A DNA stretch of 59,847 nucleotides, from positions 1 through 59,847 of the IMG/VR virus record IMGVR_UViG_3300045117_000178. The stretch is one strand, 5' to 3'. Position numbers and translations under genes: made by a program. Shown in pieces: positions 7,307 to 14,766 of this stretch. This stretch comes from a virus. How positions within the stretch are numbered: the stretch's first letter is position 1; each line of letters opens with the position of its first letter. The notes below the pieces were generated by a model. It had not been told where the DNA came from. It ran no database searches and saw nothing but the letters and a program-made list of their open reading frames with translations.

Positions 7307-7478
7307 GTTCCTCCTCCATCAGCTCCGCGACCCGGAGCAGTCGATGATACTTCGTGTAGAGATCGGTCACCAGCCAGTACAACGTCGGATCTTGATTGCC
7401 GCGTGTACGAATGAACAACTCCTCGAACCGACTGTTGGTGGCCGGCTGATGGACCTCCAAGAACTTCTTGAGCTTCAC
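7113..7478 (-). CDS. Small protein with long overlap into next gene
   Basis: 121 aa, GTG 7478 overlapping the stop of the kinase gene (GTGA). The first ~55 residues look like a real helical domain (FEELFIRTRGNQDPTLYWLV; YTKYHRLLRVAELMEEEH). After that the frame runs 194 nt through the Lys/Glu-coding start of the next gene, giving a low-complexity Gly/Glu/Arg tail. No earlier stop exists in this frame, so the tail is either genuine or the result of a sequencing error. Function unknown. Confidence 0.5.
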   Translation of the reverse strand: MKLKKFLEVHQPATNSRFEELFIRTRGNQDPTLYWLVTDLYTKYHRLLRVAELMEEEHDQGEGEGPVRGRGRQEEEEGGGARAREEAREGAPGAAQGRAHAGREGREEGGGQEGGGDLGSG

Positions 7479-7987
7479 TTCCCGACGATCCGATGCAGAG
7501 AGTTGTCGTCCGTCGCGAGCTTGCGTTGGATGCTGGCGACGGTCTCCAGCAAGCCGTACACGTAGTTCTCGAGCTTGGCCGCGGCCGGACGCTCGAACCT
7601 CTCAGCCATCTCGAACAGCTTGCTGAACGGCACGAGATGCCGACAGGCCGCATGGCACTCGAGGATGGGCCTCTGGACCTCCAGCAGGTGCACGATGTAT
7701 CCCATCTCCTCGGCCTGGGTCTTGAACCACTTGTACTCCCACTGCTGGGTGTTGGTGTTGTCCACGATGATCAGGTCGGCGTCGTTCTCGATGAACTGGG
7801 TGAAGCGGTCGTGCGTCCACTGCACGGCCTCGTTGATGCGCTCCTTGTCGAACTTGTACGGCTGACCGTCCCTGGTCCAGAAGTCGTCCATCGAGACGAT
7901 GAACGCCTCGGCCTTGTCCCTGAAGAGCTTGGCCACCGTGCTCTTGCCCGAACCCGGCAGTCCCCTCATGATGATCACAGTCCTCAT
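7475..7987 (-). CDS. P-loop kinase, polynucleotide-kinase-like
   Basis: 170 aa, ATG 7987 behind AAGGAGTGTGCT. Walker A is MRGLPGSGKST at ~7-17; SMDDFWTRDGQPYKFD follows and IIVDNTNTQ is the second conserved strand with Asn. This pattern is typical of AAA_33 kinases such as the 5'-kinase half of T4 polynucleotide kinase and NEDD4BP2-like enzymes. It would transfer phosphate from ATP to a nucleic-acid 5' end or small substrate. It shares an operon with a HAD phosphatase. Start overlaps the previous stop by ATGA. Confidence 0.8.
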   Translation of the reverse strand: MRTVIIMRGLPGSGKSTVAKLFRDKAEAFIVSMDDFWTRDGQPYKFDKERINEAVQWTHDRFTQFIENDADLIIVDNTNTQQWEYKWFKTQAEEMGYIVHLLEVQRPILECHAACRHLVPFSKLFEMAERFERPAAAKLENYVYGLLETVASIQRKLATDDNSLHRIVGK

Positions 7988-8184
7988 AGCACACTCCTTG
8001 GCGCTGGTCTCCAGTTGTTGCTGATGTGGACCGACGACAGCGACCACTCACCGTGAGCGCGGTCCTCTTCCACCTTGGCTACGGCCACCTCGATCGCCTC
8101 CCTGAAGAGCGCTGCGTCCGGCCGGTTGTCCTTGGTGTCCATCTCGACGTCGATGTTCACCGACATCTGGAGCCTGGCGATCAC
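7984..8184 (-). CDS. Small hypothetical protein
   Basis: 66 aa, GTG 8184 overlapping the upstream TGA (GTGA). The core is one amphipathic helix (AALFREAIEVAVAKVEED) between short strands (MSVNIDVEMD; GEWSLSSVHIS). The longer reading frame upstream is an antisense-type artefact. Function unknown. Confidence 0.55.
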   Translation of the reverse strand: MIARLQMSVNIDVEMDTKDNRPDAALFREAIEVAVAKVEEDRAHGEWSLSSVHISNNWRPAPRSVL

Positions 8185-8666
8185 AGAGCACCTCGTATCA
8201 CGTAGGTCTTGTTGAACAGCGGGCAAGCGAGCGGGCGGCCACCGTTCATGACACACTTCAGCTCGCCCTCGTCGACCCCCATGCAGGTGTTGTCCGTGTC
8301 CCGGAACGGGCACCCGCGGCAGTCATCCACCACGATCTCCTCTTTCCTGATGCGCCTCTTGGCCGGCCGGCGCTCGAGCGCCTGCAGAATGGGATTGTCT
8401 CGCAGGCCCCACTCGATGGAGCTGGGGTTCTGGGACACCCTGCAAGCACGCTCGCCGACCTCCTCGAGCAGACCCTGGTCGTGAAGCTCGCTCACGCGCT
8501 TGTGGGCGTTGACGTCGTCCATCTGGTGGTCGAGCTCGCGCTCGGTGAGGGTCTCCGGATGGACGTTGATGAAGTGGCGCAGGACCTGGGCTCGAGCTTC
8601 TGTCAGCTGCCCGCTCTCCAAGATCCTGATGTAGGCCTTGATACTGGTCTGCCTGATCCTCCGCAC
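8181..8666 (-). CDS. Winged-helix-like protein with Cys-rich C-terminus
   Basis: 161 aa, GTG 8666. Residues ~5-75 resemble a winged helix-turn-helix (QLTEARAQVLRHFINVHPETLTERELDHQ; KRVSELHDQGLLEEVGE), like small phage proteins that read DNA or RNA. The C-terminal half carries four or five cysteines (DDCRGCPFRD, NTCMG, LKCVMNG, LACPLF) that could hold zinc or an iron-sulfur cluster. Likely a regulator; target unknown. Confidence 0.65.
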   Translation of the reverse strand: MRRIRQTSIKAYIRILESGQLTEARAQVLRHFINVHPETLTERELDHQMDDVNAHKRVSELHDQGLLEEVGERACRVSQNPSSIEWGLRDNPILQALERRPAKRRIRKEEIVVDDCRGCPFRDTDNTCMGVDEGELKCVMNGGRPLACPLFNKTYVIRGAL

Positions 8667-8681
8667 CAGGGCACTTCCTTT

Positions 8682-9128
8682 CTAGGCTTTTCGCCTTCTT
8701 GGTGAGGCAGACAAGGCATCTGCCACATCCCATCCATTGTTCAAACGATACTTGATCGTATCGCTGTTCAATCCAGTTTCGATCTCCCATTGTTTCAGGT
8801 TTTGCGTCTTGCCAAAGGCTGTTATCAGCACGCAGTTGCTCTTGTTGTTATTTTGATCCTTCATAGTGGCCCACACGCAATTGTCTGGATCATAATCTCC
8901 GTCTGTGTCCTTTCTCTCCAGCGTGTGCGCCAAGGAAGGTTTCGTACCCATGTCGGAAAGGAAGTTCTCGAATTTCTCCCAACGTGAGCAGATCTTAATG
9001 CCCCTGCCACCATAGCGATCGTAGGACTTGTGCTTCTTGTAAAGACATCGCCTGCGCATTGAACGCCAGGCCTCATACTCACTTGAAGTCCTGCCGGGTC
9101 TGCGGTGGCCATGCCGTAGCCCACTCAT
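8682..9128 (-). CDS. Homing-type endonuclease with AP2/HNH-like features
   Basis: 148 aa, ATG 9128 with GGAG upstream and ATGA overlap. It carries the pattern of phage mobile endonucleases: EYEAWRSMRRRC, YDRYGGRGIKICSRWEKFENFL, LERKDTDGDYDPDNCVWAT and a C-terminal unit TQNLKQWEIETGLNSDTIKY...NGWDVADAL. Such proteins bind and cut DNA and spread by homing. The local GC looks lower than in neighbouring genes, consistent with insertion. It sits cleanly between two genes, so no host gene is obviously split. Confidence 0.75.
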   Translation of the reverse strand: MSGLRHGHRRPGRTSSEYEAWRSMRRRCLYKKHKSYDRYGGRGIKICSRWEKFENFLSDMGTKPSLAHTLERKDTDGDYDPDNCVWATMKDQNNNKSNCVLITAFGKTQNLKQWEIETGLNSDTIKYRLNNGWDVADALSASPRRRKA

Positions 9129-9373
9129 TCCCGTCTCCAAATGACGTTGGTGTAGTCCTCCCCATCCCTTCCTCTGGCCTCGACGATCTCCACGCGGCTG
9201 ATGATGCGGAAGGGCAACATCAACACCGCTTCGCTCACGTTGCGAATGACGATCCTTTCGGTTGGGTGCTCCAGATTGGCCATCAGCTCCTGCACGTGGA
9301 AGTCCAACATGTCCGGGAACTCGTAGATAGCGTCCAGCGTGGTCACGACCCGCAGTGGGTGCAGCTCGCCCAT
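9125..9373 (-). CDS. Hypothetical protein
   Basis: 82 aa, ATG 9373 overlapping the upstream stop (TGATG); an in-frame start 30 nt earlier is less likely. It reads as an alpha/beta protein (LRVVTTLDAIYEFPDMLDFHVQ; ERIVIRNVSEAVLMLPFRIIS). No motif recognised. Confidence 0.55.
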   Translation of the reverse strand: MGELHPLRVVTTLDAIYEFPDMLDFHVQELMANLEHPTERIVIRNVSEAVLMLPFRIISRVEIVEARGRDGEDYTNVIWRRE

Positions 9374-9576
9374 CACGCCCACCCCCGGTCTTCTGCGAGC
9401 CACTCGGGGATAACGAGCGTGCCGGAGTCGCCCTTCTTCGAGGACGCGGTGATCTCAGAATCCTCATCGATCTGCGACAACGGAACGAACCCTTCCTCGC
9501 CCTCGTAGTCCACGATCATCGACTCGTTCAGGACCTTCATGACTGTGACGTCACCGCTCCACATCTTCCTAGCCAT
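9373..9576 (-). CDS. Small hypothetical protein
   Basis: 67 aa, ATG 9576 behind GGAGATCAAG. The longer frame above it is shadow. It is beta-rich (WSGDVTVMKVLNESMIVDYEGEEG) and ends in an acidic/aromatic segment. Function unknown. Confidence 0.55.
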   Translation of the reverse strand: MARKMWSGDVTVMKVLNESMIVDYEGEEGFVPLSQIDEDSEITASSKKGDSGTLVIPEWLAEDRGWA

Positions 9577-10042
9577 CTTGATCTCCGTTCTTCCACCGCT
9601 TGCCATCACAGGAGGCAGAGCCCCAGAAGTAGCCACGCACCCACCAGAGGGCGTCGATGAGGCCGACTGCCGCCAGAGGCAAGAAGTAGATGCTGAAGAA
9701 TGCAGAGGCCAGCCCCGCCCCCGTGGCAAGGGACATGCCCCAGACGAAAGGTGAGATGTGGATGATCGTGTGGGGTGGCCATGCCCGGACTGGGGCCAGG
9801 TACTGGCAGCGAGCGAAGTACCAGCGCGCGTCAGGCCATGGCTTCTTCCACAGCTCCCAAGGCCTCCACCACCTGTACTCGACCTCACCGTTGGCACCGA
9901 CGTGCGCCCAGTGGGCTAGTGGGTAGAGCCCAAGGGGCTTGCACCCCTTGAACGCTGCACAGATCAGGTGGCTGGCTTCGTGCATGACGTTCTCGAACAG
10001 CCACGCAATAGGTACGATGATCGCAAGCCATACCCAAGTCAT
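9569..10042 (-). CDS. Membrane protein with HExxH motif
   Basis: 157 aa, ATG 10042 behind GGAGATCATC. An N-terminal membrane segment (WVWLAIIVPIAWLFENVM) contains or abuts HEASH at ~21-25, a zinc-protease-type HExxH. Two more hydrophobic stretches follow (IIHISPFVWGMSLATGAG; FSIYFLPLAAVGLIDALWW). The arrangement resembles membrane-embedded M50-like peptidases, where HExxH lies in a membrane helix. The NPDG-type third motif of that family was not seen, so activity is uncertain. Confidence 0.6.
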   Translation of the reverse strand: MTWVWLAIIVPIAWLFENVMHEASHLICAAFKGCKPLGLYPLAHWAHVGANGEVEYRWWRPWELWKKPWPDARWYFARCQYLAPVRAWPPHTIIHISPFVWGMSLATGAGLASAFFSIYFLPLAAVGLIDALWWVRGYFWGSASCDGKRWKNGDQDG

Positions 10043-10051
10043 GATGATCTC

Positions 10052-10273
10052 CTATGTGAGTCCATCCACTGTGGGATCGTAGCCGTGCTCATCAGCGTCT
10101 GGATCGGGCTCATCGAACTCGTAGTCCAGGCGCTGGCATTCTTGGCTCATGCCCTCAACACCCTGGTAGTCCGGGCATCCGGCCTCCTGGCATTCCTTGC
10201 AGAACTTGCCGGGTTCCCCTATCACGATCTCGAAGCAGTCCCTGCAGGCGCAGTGTCTATAGCCGGACGCCAT
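10052..10273 (-). CDS. Cys-rich zinc-finger protein
   Basis: 73 aa, ATG 10273 behind GGAGCTGCTCG. Six cysteines occur in the first ~35 residues (HCACRDCFE, FCKECQEAGC), enough for at least one zinc finger; the C-terminal third is strongly acidic (DEPDPDADEHGYDPTVDG). Overlaps its upstream neighbour by 17 nt. Function unknown. Confidence 0.6.
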   Translation of the reverse strand: MASGYRHCACRDCFEIVIGEPGKFCKECQEAGCPDYQGVEGMSQECQRLDYEFDEPDPDADEHGYDPTVDGLT

Positions 10274-10448
10274 CGAGCAGCTCCGTCACCAGCTTCTGGG
10301 CGGCGTCGTAGTCCTTGTAGCCTACGTGGCTTCTGCCCGACTCCAAGTCCTTGGCATAGCTGATCAGCTTGCTGATCTCTCCCCACGGTAGGCCGGCGGT
10401 CATCAGCGATGACACGAAGGCGATGAGTCGTTTCTCGAGCTCGCTCAT
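10257..10448 (-). CDS. Small helical protein
   Basis: 63 aa, ATG 10448 overlapping the previous stop (ATGA). All-helical prediction (LEKRLIAFVSSLMTAGL; WGEISKLISYAKDLES; AAQKLVTELLDGV). No family recognised. Confidence 0.6.
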   Translation of the reverse strand: MSELEKRLIAFVSSLMTAGLPWGEISKLISYAKDLESGRSHVGYKDYDAAQKLVTELLDGVRL

Positions 10449-10612
10449 TTCTTGCTCTTGCTCTCTGCCGTCAGCTTCTCGTTGAGTTGGGGGATCGTCA
10501 TGTCCCAGACGTCGCCATCCTTGGTCGTGACGTAGGCGATTCCAGCTTCTTCGCGGATCTTACACCCGCGCTCGACTTTCAGGAACGTGTAGATGCTCTT
10601 CTTCAGGTCCAT
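10445..10612 (-). CDS. Small protein (55 aa)
   Basis: 55 aa, ATG 10612 overlapping the stop of the gene upstream (TGATG) and ending in ATGA overlap with the next gene. Reads MDLKKSIYTFLKVERGC ... AYVTTKDGDVWDM ... LNEKLTAESKSKK. Its reality rests on the overlap at both ends and normal codon use. Confidence 0.6.
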   Translation of the reverse strand: MDLKKSIYTFLKVERGCKIREEAGIAYVTTKDGDVWDMTIPQLNEKLTAESKSKK

Positions 10613-11067
10613 CAGTCGTCCTCTCTCAGACCGATGGCCACCGCCACCATCGTCTTGGTCTTCTTCTTGGCGGGACGGTAGTAGCAGGTGCCAGTGACCG
10701 GCTCGATGAGGATGGGTCTTGGTGCCTCCTGTAGAAGCGACCAGTCGATACCCACCGGGTGGATGACAGGGAGCCGATCATCTGGTAGCTGCTCTAACGC
10801 CTCGATCAGCTCCCGGACGGTGAAATAGGACGTGACCATCTGTGCCCGATCCTTCGGCTTCTTCTTCCAGTCCCTGTCCAAGATTAGGGCTTCGTCGTTG
10901 TGCCAACCGATGGGCATGGACTTATGTCCGTACCACCGCACTTTCCACGAATGCTCGATCCACCCCAAGACCCGTCCGCGACAGCCCTTCCGGATTTGAC
11001 ACCGACTCTCAGCCCACATTTCCTTGGCGGCCCGTACCTCACTTCCCTTTTTGATCTTTGACTTCAC
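10612..11067 (-). CDS. Hypothetical protein
   Basis: 151 aa, GTG 11067 behind a strong AGGAGG inside the end of the RNase HII gene. The N-terminal ~75 residues look like a small basic beta domain (GRVLGWIEHSWKVRWYGHKS). The C-terminal half has VRELIEALEQLPDDRLPVIH, the pattern of small helix-strand units found in phage hypothetical proteins. Function unknown. Confidence 0.6.
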   Translation of the reverse strand: MKSKIKKGSEVRAAKEMWAESRCQIRKGCRGRVLGWIEHSWKVRWYGHKSMPIGWHNDEALILDRDWKKKPKDRAQMVTSYFTVRELIEALEQLPDDRLPVIHPVGIDWSLLQEAPRPILIEPVTGTCYYRPAKKKTKTMVAVAIGLREDD

Positions 11068-11680
11068 TGGACCTCCTTTCCAGTTCCTTCTTCACTGGTG
11101 CGTAGCACCGGCGATGGACCGGACTCGGCCCGAACTCAGTGAGGGCCTTCTTGTGATCGGCCGTCGGATAGCCGTTGTGCTTGGAGAACCCATACTGAGG
11201 GTACTGCTCATGAAGGGCCTCCATCACCGACGTTTGACAGTACTTGGCGACGATCGAGGCTGCGCTGACTTCTGGGATCGTCTCGTCTGCTTTCACCACG
11301 TACTTGAAACAGTCCGCTCCAGGTACAAGGCGGTTGCCGTCGACGGTGGCGATCGGTTGAGTAGTCATCTTCTGCGTCACTACATTCCACATAGAGGGGC
11401 ATAGCTTGGTGATCTCCGCAGCGACCTGCTTCATGATCTCTGTCCAGACGTCCCAGATGTTTCCGACCTCGTCGATGCGCGCATGAGAACCGAAGTGGAT
11501 GGACTTCCAGCAGCACGCCAGGTAGATCTTTTCCACCATCACTTCGCGCTGCTCGGCTGTCATCTTCTTGCTGTCTCGCACACCCTCGGGGATCTTGTAG
11601 ACGTCGTTGAATCCGACGGCCGCAATGACCATTGGACCCGCCAGCGTGCCGATGCCGGCTTCATCAACCCCGATGATCAT
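11039..11680 (-). CDS. rnhB: Ribonuclease HII
   Basis: 213 aa, close to the usual family length. ATG 11680 overlaps the MazG stop (TGATG). Motifs in order: GVDEAGIGTLAGPMVIAAV at ~4-22 (catalytic Asp-Glu), RDSKKMTAEQRE at ~38-49, VDGNRLV at ~115, and DETIPEVSAASIVAKY with GYPTADHKKAL. These carry the family's acidic active site. The enzyme removes RNA from RNA-DNA hybrids, for instance primers or misincorporated ribonucleotides during phage replication. It forms an operon with the MazG-like gene. Confidence 0.9.
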   Translation of the reverse strand: MIIGVDEAGIGTLAGPMVIAAVGFNDVYKIPEGVRDSKKMTAEQREVMVEKIYLACCWKSIHFGSHARIDEVGNIWDVWTEIMKQVAAEITKLCPSMWNVVTQKMTTQPIATVDGNRLVPGADCFKYVVKADETIPEVSAASIVAKYCQTSVMEALHEQYPQYGFSKHNGYPTADHKKALTEFGPSPVHRRCYAPVKKELERRSSEVKDQKGK

Positions 11681-12294
11681 CAGACCTTCTCGTGCGCGTT
11701 GTCCGGGTTCTGAACCCAATCCCGCTGAGTGACCTTCTGCGCGGTCTGGACCACGAGCGCGTTGAACTCGACGTCGTTGTACTCGCAGAAGCGGTAGAGC
11801 ATCCGCCAGATGTGGCAGAGGCACCACTGCATCTTCTCCGGGTGGTTCTCGCTCATGCGGATCTGTTGATCCCACTTGAGCACGGCGTGGGCTAGCCTGC
11901 CGATGACGATGGCCAGGCCCTCCATCAGGTGGTCTGCCGCCGGGCAGTGCTGATCGTTCTCGTTGTCCAGGTATGTCTGCTCGAAGACCGTGGGGATGGT
12001 GTCGTAGTTGACGATCTCCGGCACATTGAAGCCGCAGTTGAAGCAGAGATCCAGGCTGTAGACCATCATGTCAGCCACGGCGTCCATGATCTCTTTCTTG
12101 TAGTTGGTGCCCCCGGCGTAGGTGTCCATGAGTTCGCCGTACTCCTCGACGATGCCCATGACTTGGCGCAGGCGCTGGCGGCCCTCGATGTCGAGTTTGG
12201 AGCCAGGATCTGGCTTGTGGAACTGTTTGGCCCAGTTGCCGATGCGGTTCTTCCAGTCCTCGAGCTCACCCACGTTGAACAACAAACCGGACAT
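11680..12294 (-). CDS. MazG-like NTP pyrophosphohydrolase
   Basis: 204 aa. The helix pair GIVEEYGELMDTYAGG and KKEIMDAVADMMVYSLDL carries the ExxE...ExxD metal-binding pattern of the all-alpha NTP pyrophosphohydrolases (MazG/dUTPase type). A second helical half follows (EGLAIVIGRLAHAVLKWDQQ). Phage members lower ppGpp or unwanted dNTP levels; which applies is not known. First gene of the minus operon left of the divergent promoter region at 12295-12392. Confidence 0.8.
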   Translation of the reverse strand: MSGLLFNVGELEDWKNRIGNWAKQFHKPDPGSKLDIEGRQRLRQVMGIVEEYGELMDTYAGGTNYKKEIMDAVADMMVYSLDLCFNCGFNVPEIVNYDTIPTVFEQTYLDNENDQHCPAADHLMEGLAIVIGRLAHAVLKWDQQIRMSENHPEKMQWCLCHIWRMLYRFCEYNDVEFNALVVQTAQKVTQRDWVQNPDNAHEKV

Positions 12295-12313
12295 TTCGGT
12301 CTCCTTCCAAGCA

Positions 12314-12343
12314 GTGAAAGTGTTGATGATCTCTCGTTATAAG
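12314..12343 (+). promoter_or_regulatory. Cassette promoter
   Basis: GTGAAA, 18 bp, TATAAG, then GAACTTTG. It drives the single gene at 12393. Confidence 0.6.
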
Positions 12344-12392
12344 AACTTTGTCGATCGATCGGGCTTTTACCACACCCACAAGGAGATCACCA

Positions 12393-12758
12393 ATGGCAAA
12401 GCACGTAGTCGTCGGAGAGGTCATCGGTTACGAGGTCAAGTTCCTCCCCTACCGCGAGGAGGAGATCAAGAGCCCCAAGACGGGCAAGGTCGTGGGCACC
12501 AGCTCGAAGTACCAGACCATCAGGTCGTTCGTCCACCTCCGCGTCCTGGACGGTGAGCGCCAGGTGGACATCGAGGTCAACACCGACCAGTACAGCGAGG
12601 GCGAGCCCTCTCGCGAGGACAACTGGGAGAGCACCAAGAATATGAGGCTCAAGACCTTCAAGCGCCTGGTGAAAGAGCTGCCCATGGGCAGCGAGGTCGA
12701 GCTCGAGCGCAAGACCGGCCGGGGTGACCGCCCCTACTACATCTTCCCCGAGAAGTAG
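12393..12758 (+). CDS. Hypothetical protein
   Basis: 121 aa, ATG 12393 behind GGAGATCACCA; an upstream in-frame ATG at 12348 has no ribosome site. It begins MAKHVVVGEVIGYEVKFL and is beta-rich throughout (RSFVHLRVLDGERQVDIEV), with a basic C-terminal half (KTFKRLVKELPMGSEVELER). It looks like an OB- or Ig-type small domain that could bind nucleic acid, but no family is recognised. Ends at a hairpin terminator. Confidence 0.6.
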   Translation: MAKHVVVGEVIGYEVKFLPYREEEIKSPKTGKVVGTSSKYQTIRSFVHLRVLDGERQVDIEVNTDQYSEGEPSREDNWESTKNMRLKTFKRLVKELPMGSEVELERKTGRGDRPYYIFPEK

Positions 12759-12779
12759 GAGCGGGTCACCCCGCAGGGG

Positions 12780-12816
12780 ACCACCCGCGCTGCCGCGCGG
12801 GTGGTTCTCTTAGCTT
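12780..12816 (+). terminator. Cassette terminator with CTTAGCTT tail
   Basis: 10-bp stem ACCACCCGCG with CGCGGGTGGT, then TCTCTTAGCTT. The tail supplies the TAA of the convergent transglycosylase gene. Confidence 0.75.
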
Positions 12817-13286
12817 GAATCACGATTCGCGAAGACTTCGGGTCTGAACTTCTTGATCAGGAACTCGTAGAGCTTGGTCACCTTCATGGTGTGGTGTGGG
12901 TTCTTCACCTTGTAGCCCCACTTGAGATGAGCCCACCATTGATGATCTGTGTGCCCCTCCCTCTTGCAGTAGGCCCGCCACATGTCGGCTAGGCGGACCC
13001 ATTCCCGGATGTTGGTCCGGGGCACGAATAGCTCCTCTTCGCGGCCAAGGAATCGAGCTGACCCCCTGGCCGCGACGTGGACTTGCGTGAGGCCGTAGTC
13101 GTTGGTCTTGCTCTTGGTGCGCTTGTTCCAGCTTCGCGCGGTCTCGACGTGGATGAAGCTCACTACCAGCAGTGGATCTACGTCCTTGCGGGCGGCTTCG
13201 GTTTTGATGATGCGCACGTACTTCTTCGCAGTCGTCTTTCCGATGTGTGGGGCAAGAAACAGGATCGCTGCTAGTAGATAATGCAT
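12810..13286 (-). CDS. Lytic transglycosylase-like lysis protein with signal peptide
   Basis: 158 aa. The N-terminus MHYLLAAILFLAPHIG is a short signal or anchor. The core matches an SLT domain: catalytic-type Glu in VSFIHVETARSWN, then NDYGLTQVHVAARG (the GLMQ-like motif) and a helical tail with RLADMWRAYC. Such enzymes cleave the MurNAc-GlcNAc bond of peptidoglycan; here it could serve host lysis or entry. It lies outside the tail module, which favours lysis, but that is inference. Confidence 0.75.
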   Translation of the reverse strand: MHYLLAAILFLAPHIGKTTAKKYVRIIKTEAARKDVDPLLVVSFIHVETARSWNKRTKSKTNDYGLTQVHVAARGSARFLGREEELFVPRTNIREWVRLADMWRAYCKREGHTDHQWWAHLKWGYKVKNPHHTMKVTKLYEFLIKKFRPEVFANRDSS

Positions 13287-13295
13287 GTCGTACTC

Positions 13296-13574
13296 CTAGT
13301 TGGCGCTGACAGGGACCGGCGCGTTGGGGTCGTCGAGCAGGACCTCGAACCCCGCGTGCGCCAGATGGCGTCTCAGCTCCTCGTTCTTGCGAATGGCCTC
13401 ACCCAGCGACACCCAGAAGTAGTTCTGGAGCTGGGCCATGTCGCCGATGGTCATGCCCCTCTCGCGCTGCAGGCGAAGGCTGATGACGTGCTCTTTCCGC
13501 TCGCCGTAGATCGACAGCTGGAAGAAGTTCTGGGCCGCGATCCCGGGCTCAGACGTCCCCTCGCTATGCGACAT
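13296..13574 (-). CDS. Hypothetical protein
   Basis: 92 aa. Two helices (ISLRLQRERGMTIGDMAQLQ; WVSLGEAIRKNEELRRHLAH) and a short C-terminus with a hydrophobic strand (FEVLLDDPNAPVPV). Unrecognised. It sits 9 bp upstream of the transglycosylase, so a lysis role is possible by position only. Confidence 0.55.
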   Translation of the reverse strand: MSHSEGTSEPGIAAQNFFQLSIYGERKEHVISLRLQRERGMTIGDMAQLQNYFWVSLGEAIRKNEELRRHLAHAGFEVLLDDPNAPVPVSAN

Positions 13575-13652
13575 CGTGGTACCTCCTGTTGGTTGTAGAT
13601 CACGCCCGCCGAGAACACGGCTAGAGATGGGCGCTATGTGGATGAGGAAGGT

Positions 13653-14255
13653 CTAGGCCTCGGCCTGCTTCTCCGCGACCGTCGGCGGCGGGGCCTTGCG
13701 CTGGAAGGTCTTCGGCGCGTTGTTGGCCTTGGCCTTGGTATCGGTCTTGGGCTTGGCCTCGGTCTTGGGCTTGGGAGCCTCCTTCTTGGTCTCCTTCTTC
13801 GGGGCCGGCTTCGCCTTCGCCGCGGGCTTGGCCGCGGGCTTGGCCTTCGCCTTCGCCTTCGGCTTGGCCTTTCCCTTCTTGCCGGCGCGCTCGAGCGCCT
13901 TCTCCCACTGGCCCTTGCGCTTCTCCCCGTCCTCCTTGGCCCCGAGGGTGGCCGAGCCGCGTTCGTACACGCCCTCGAACTCGGTCTCGCCATCGTTGAG
14001 GATCTTGCGGCCGCGCTCGGCGATGCGGTACTGGCCACGGCTGTCGACGCCGCCCATCTCCACGAGCTCCTCCCGCACCGGCTTGCGGAAGGCGTTGCGG
14101 ACGGCCCGGATCTCCTCGGTGGTGACGTTCTCGGCCTTCTTGCGGAAGACCGAGGCCGCGATGTCACGCGCCTTCATCCAGTTCCGAGCGCCCTTGCACT
14201 CGGGGTCCAGGGCCTGGAGCATCTTCTGCTCCGACTTGCTCAGCTTCACGATCAT
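13653..14255 (-). CDS. Winged-helix protein with histone-H1-like basic tail
   Basis: 200 aa. The first ~100 residues look like a winged helix (KLSKSEQKMLQALDPEC, VTTEEIRAVRNAFRKPVREEL, GQYRIAERGRKIL). The last ~90 are almost only Lys, Ala and Pro (KAKPKAKAKAKPAAKPAAK), like the C-terminal tails of histone H1 and bacterial HctB/AlgP-type proteins. It probably binds DNA broadly and could compact or organise phage DNA. No enzyme motif seen. It is one of two putative chromatin-type proteins in the window. Confidence 0.65.
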   Translation of the reverse strand: MIVKLSKSEQKMLQALDPECKGARNWMKARDIAASVFRKKAENVTTEEIRAVRNAFRKPVREELVEMGGVDSRGQYRIAERGRKILNDGETEFEGVYERGSATLGAKEDGEKRKGQWEKALERAGKKGKAKPKAKAKAKPAAKPAAKAKPAPKKETKKEAPKPKTEAKPKTDTKAKANNAPKTFQRKAPPPTVAEKQAEA

Positions 14256-14310
14256 GTCTTTCCTCCGCGTTGGAAGATCAGTGAATCATCGATCACTGAC
14301 CCAGTCAACC

Positions 14311-14339
14311 CCAAAAATGATTCGGGGGTGTGGTATAAG
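14311..14339 (+). promoter_or_regulatory. Cassette promoter
   Basis: CCAAAA, 17 bp, TATAAG, then GCTACCC and ATG 14368. Confidence 0.6.
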
Positions 14340-14367
14340 CTACCCAATCAACCGACGAGGGCAAATT

Positions 14368-14766
14368 ATGAATGATCAAGATCTCTTAGCGAGGCTGAAG
14401 CAGATAGCAGAAGCCGAAGACGCAGAGCGTCTGGCCGAGAAGCAGGGCCTCGCGAATCTTGCGGTCGTGGTTCAATCTCAGATCTCCGCACTTGTGAGCG
14501 TGCTTCGATCAAAGGATATCCTCACAGAGGAGGATGTCAAGGCCTGGGAACACCAGGCAGAGGTCGGCCAGCAGTTTCTGAGAGTGCTGATGGAGTCCAA
14601 TGCCGAGCGTGAGAACGCCTCAACCGCACAAGAGGCCTACGACGCGACAAAGAAAGGGTTGATGGCCGCTCGAGATCTTGCCGCCATGATCAGCAAGCGC
14701 GCAGCAAACGATATCGACGACAAGCTCAGGCAACTCGATGAGGCGTGGAAGGAGAACAACAAGTGA
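14368..14766 (+). CDS. Helical protein of unknown function
   Basis: 132 aa, ATG 14368 with GAGG 8 nt upstream; the long frame running in from 13696 is a shadow of the H1-like gene. All-helical and probably coiled-coil (LLARLKQIAEAEDAERLAEK; KKGLMAARDLAAMISKRA; LRQLDEAWKENNK). No motif recognised. First of two coupled plus-strand genes. Confidence 0.6.
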   Translation: MNDQDLLARLKQIAEAEDAERLAEKQGLANLAVVVQSQISALVSVLRSKDILTEEDVKAWEHQAEVGQQFLRVLMESNAERENASTAQEAYDATKKGLMAARDLAAMISKRAANDIDDKLRQLDEAWKENNK

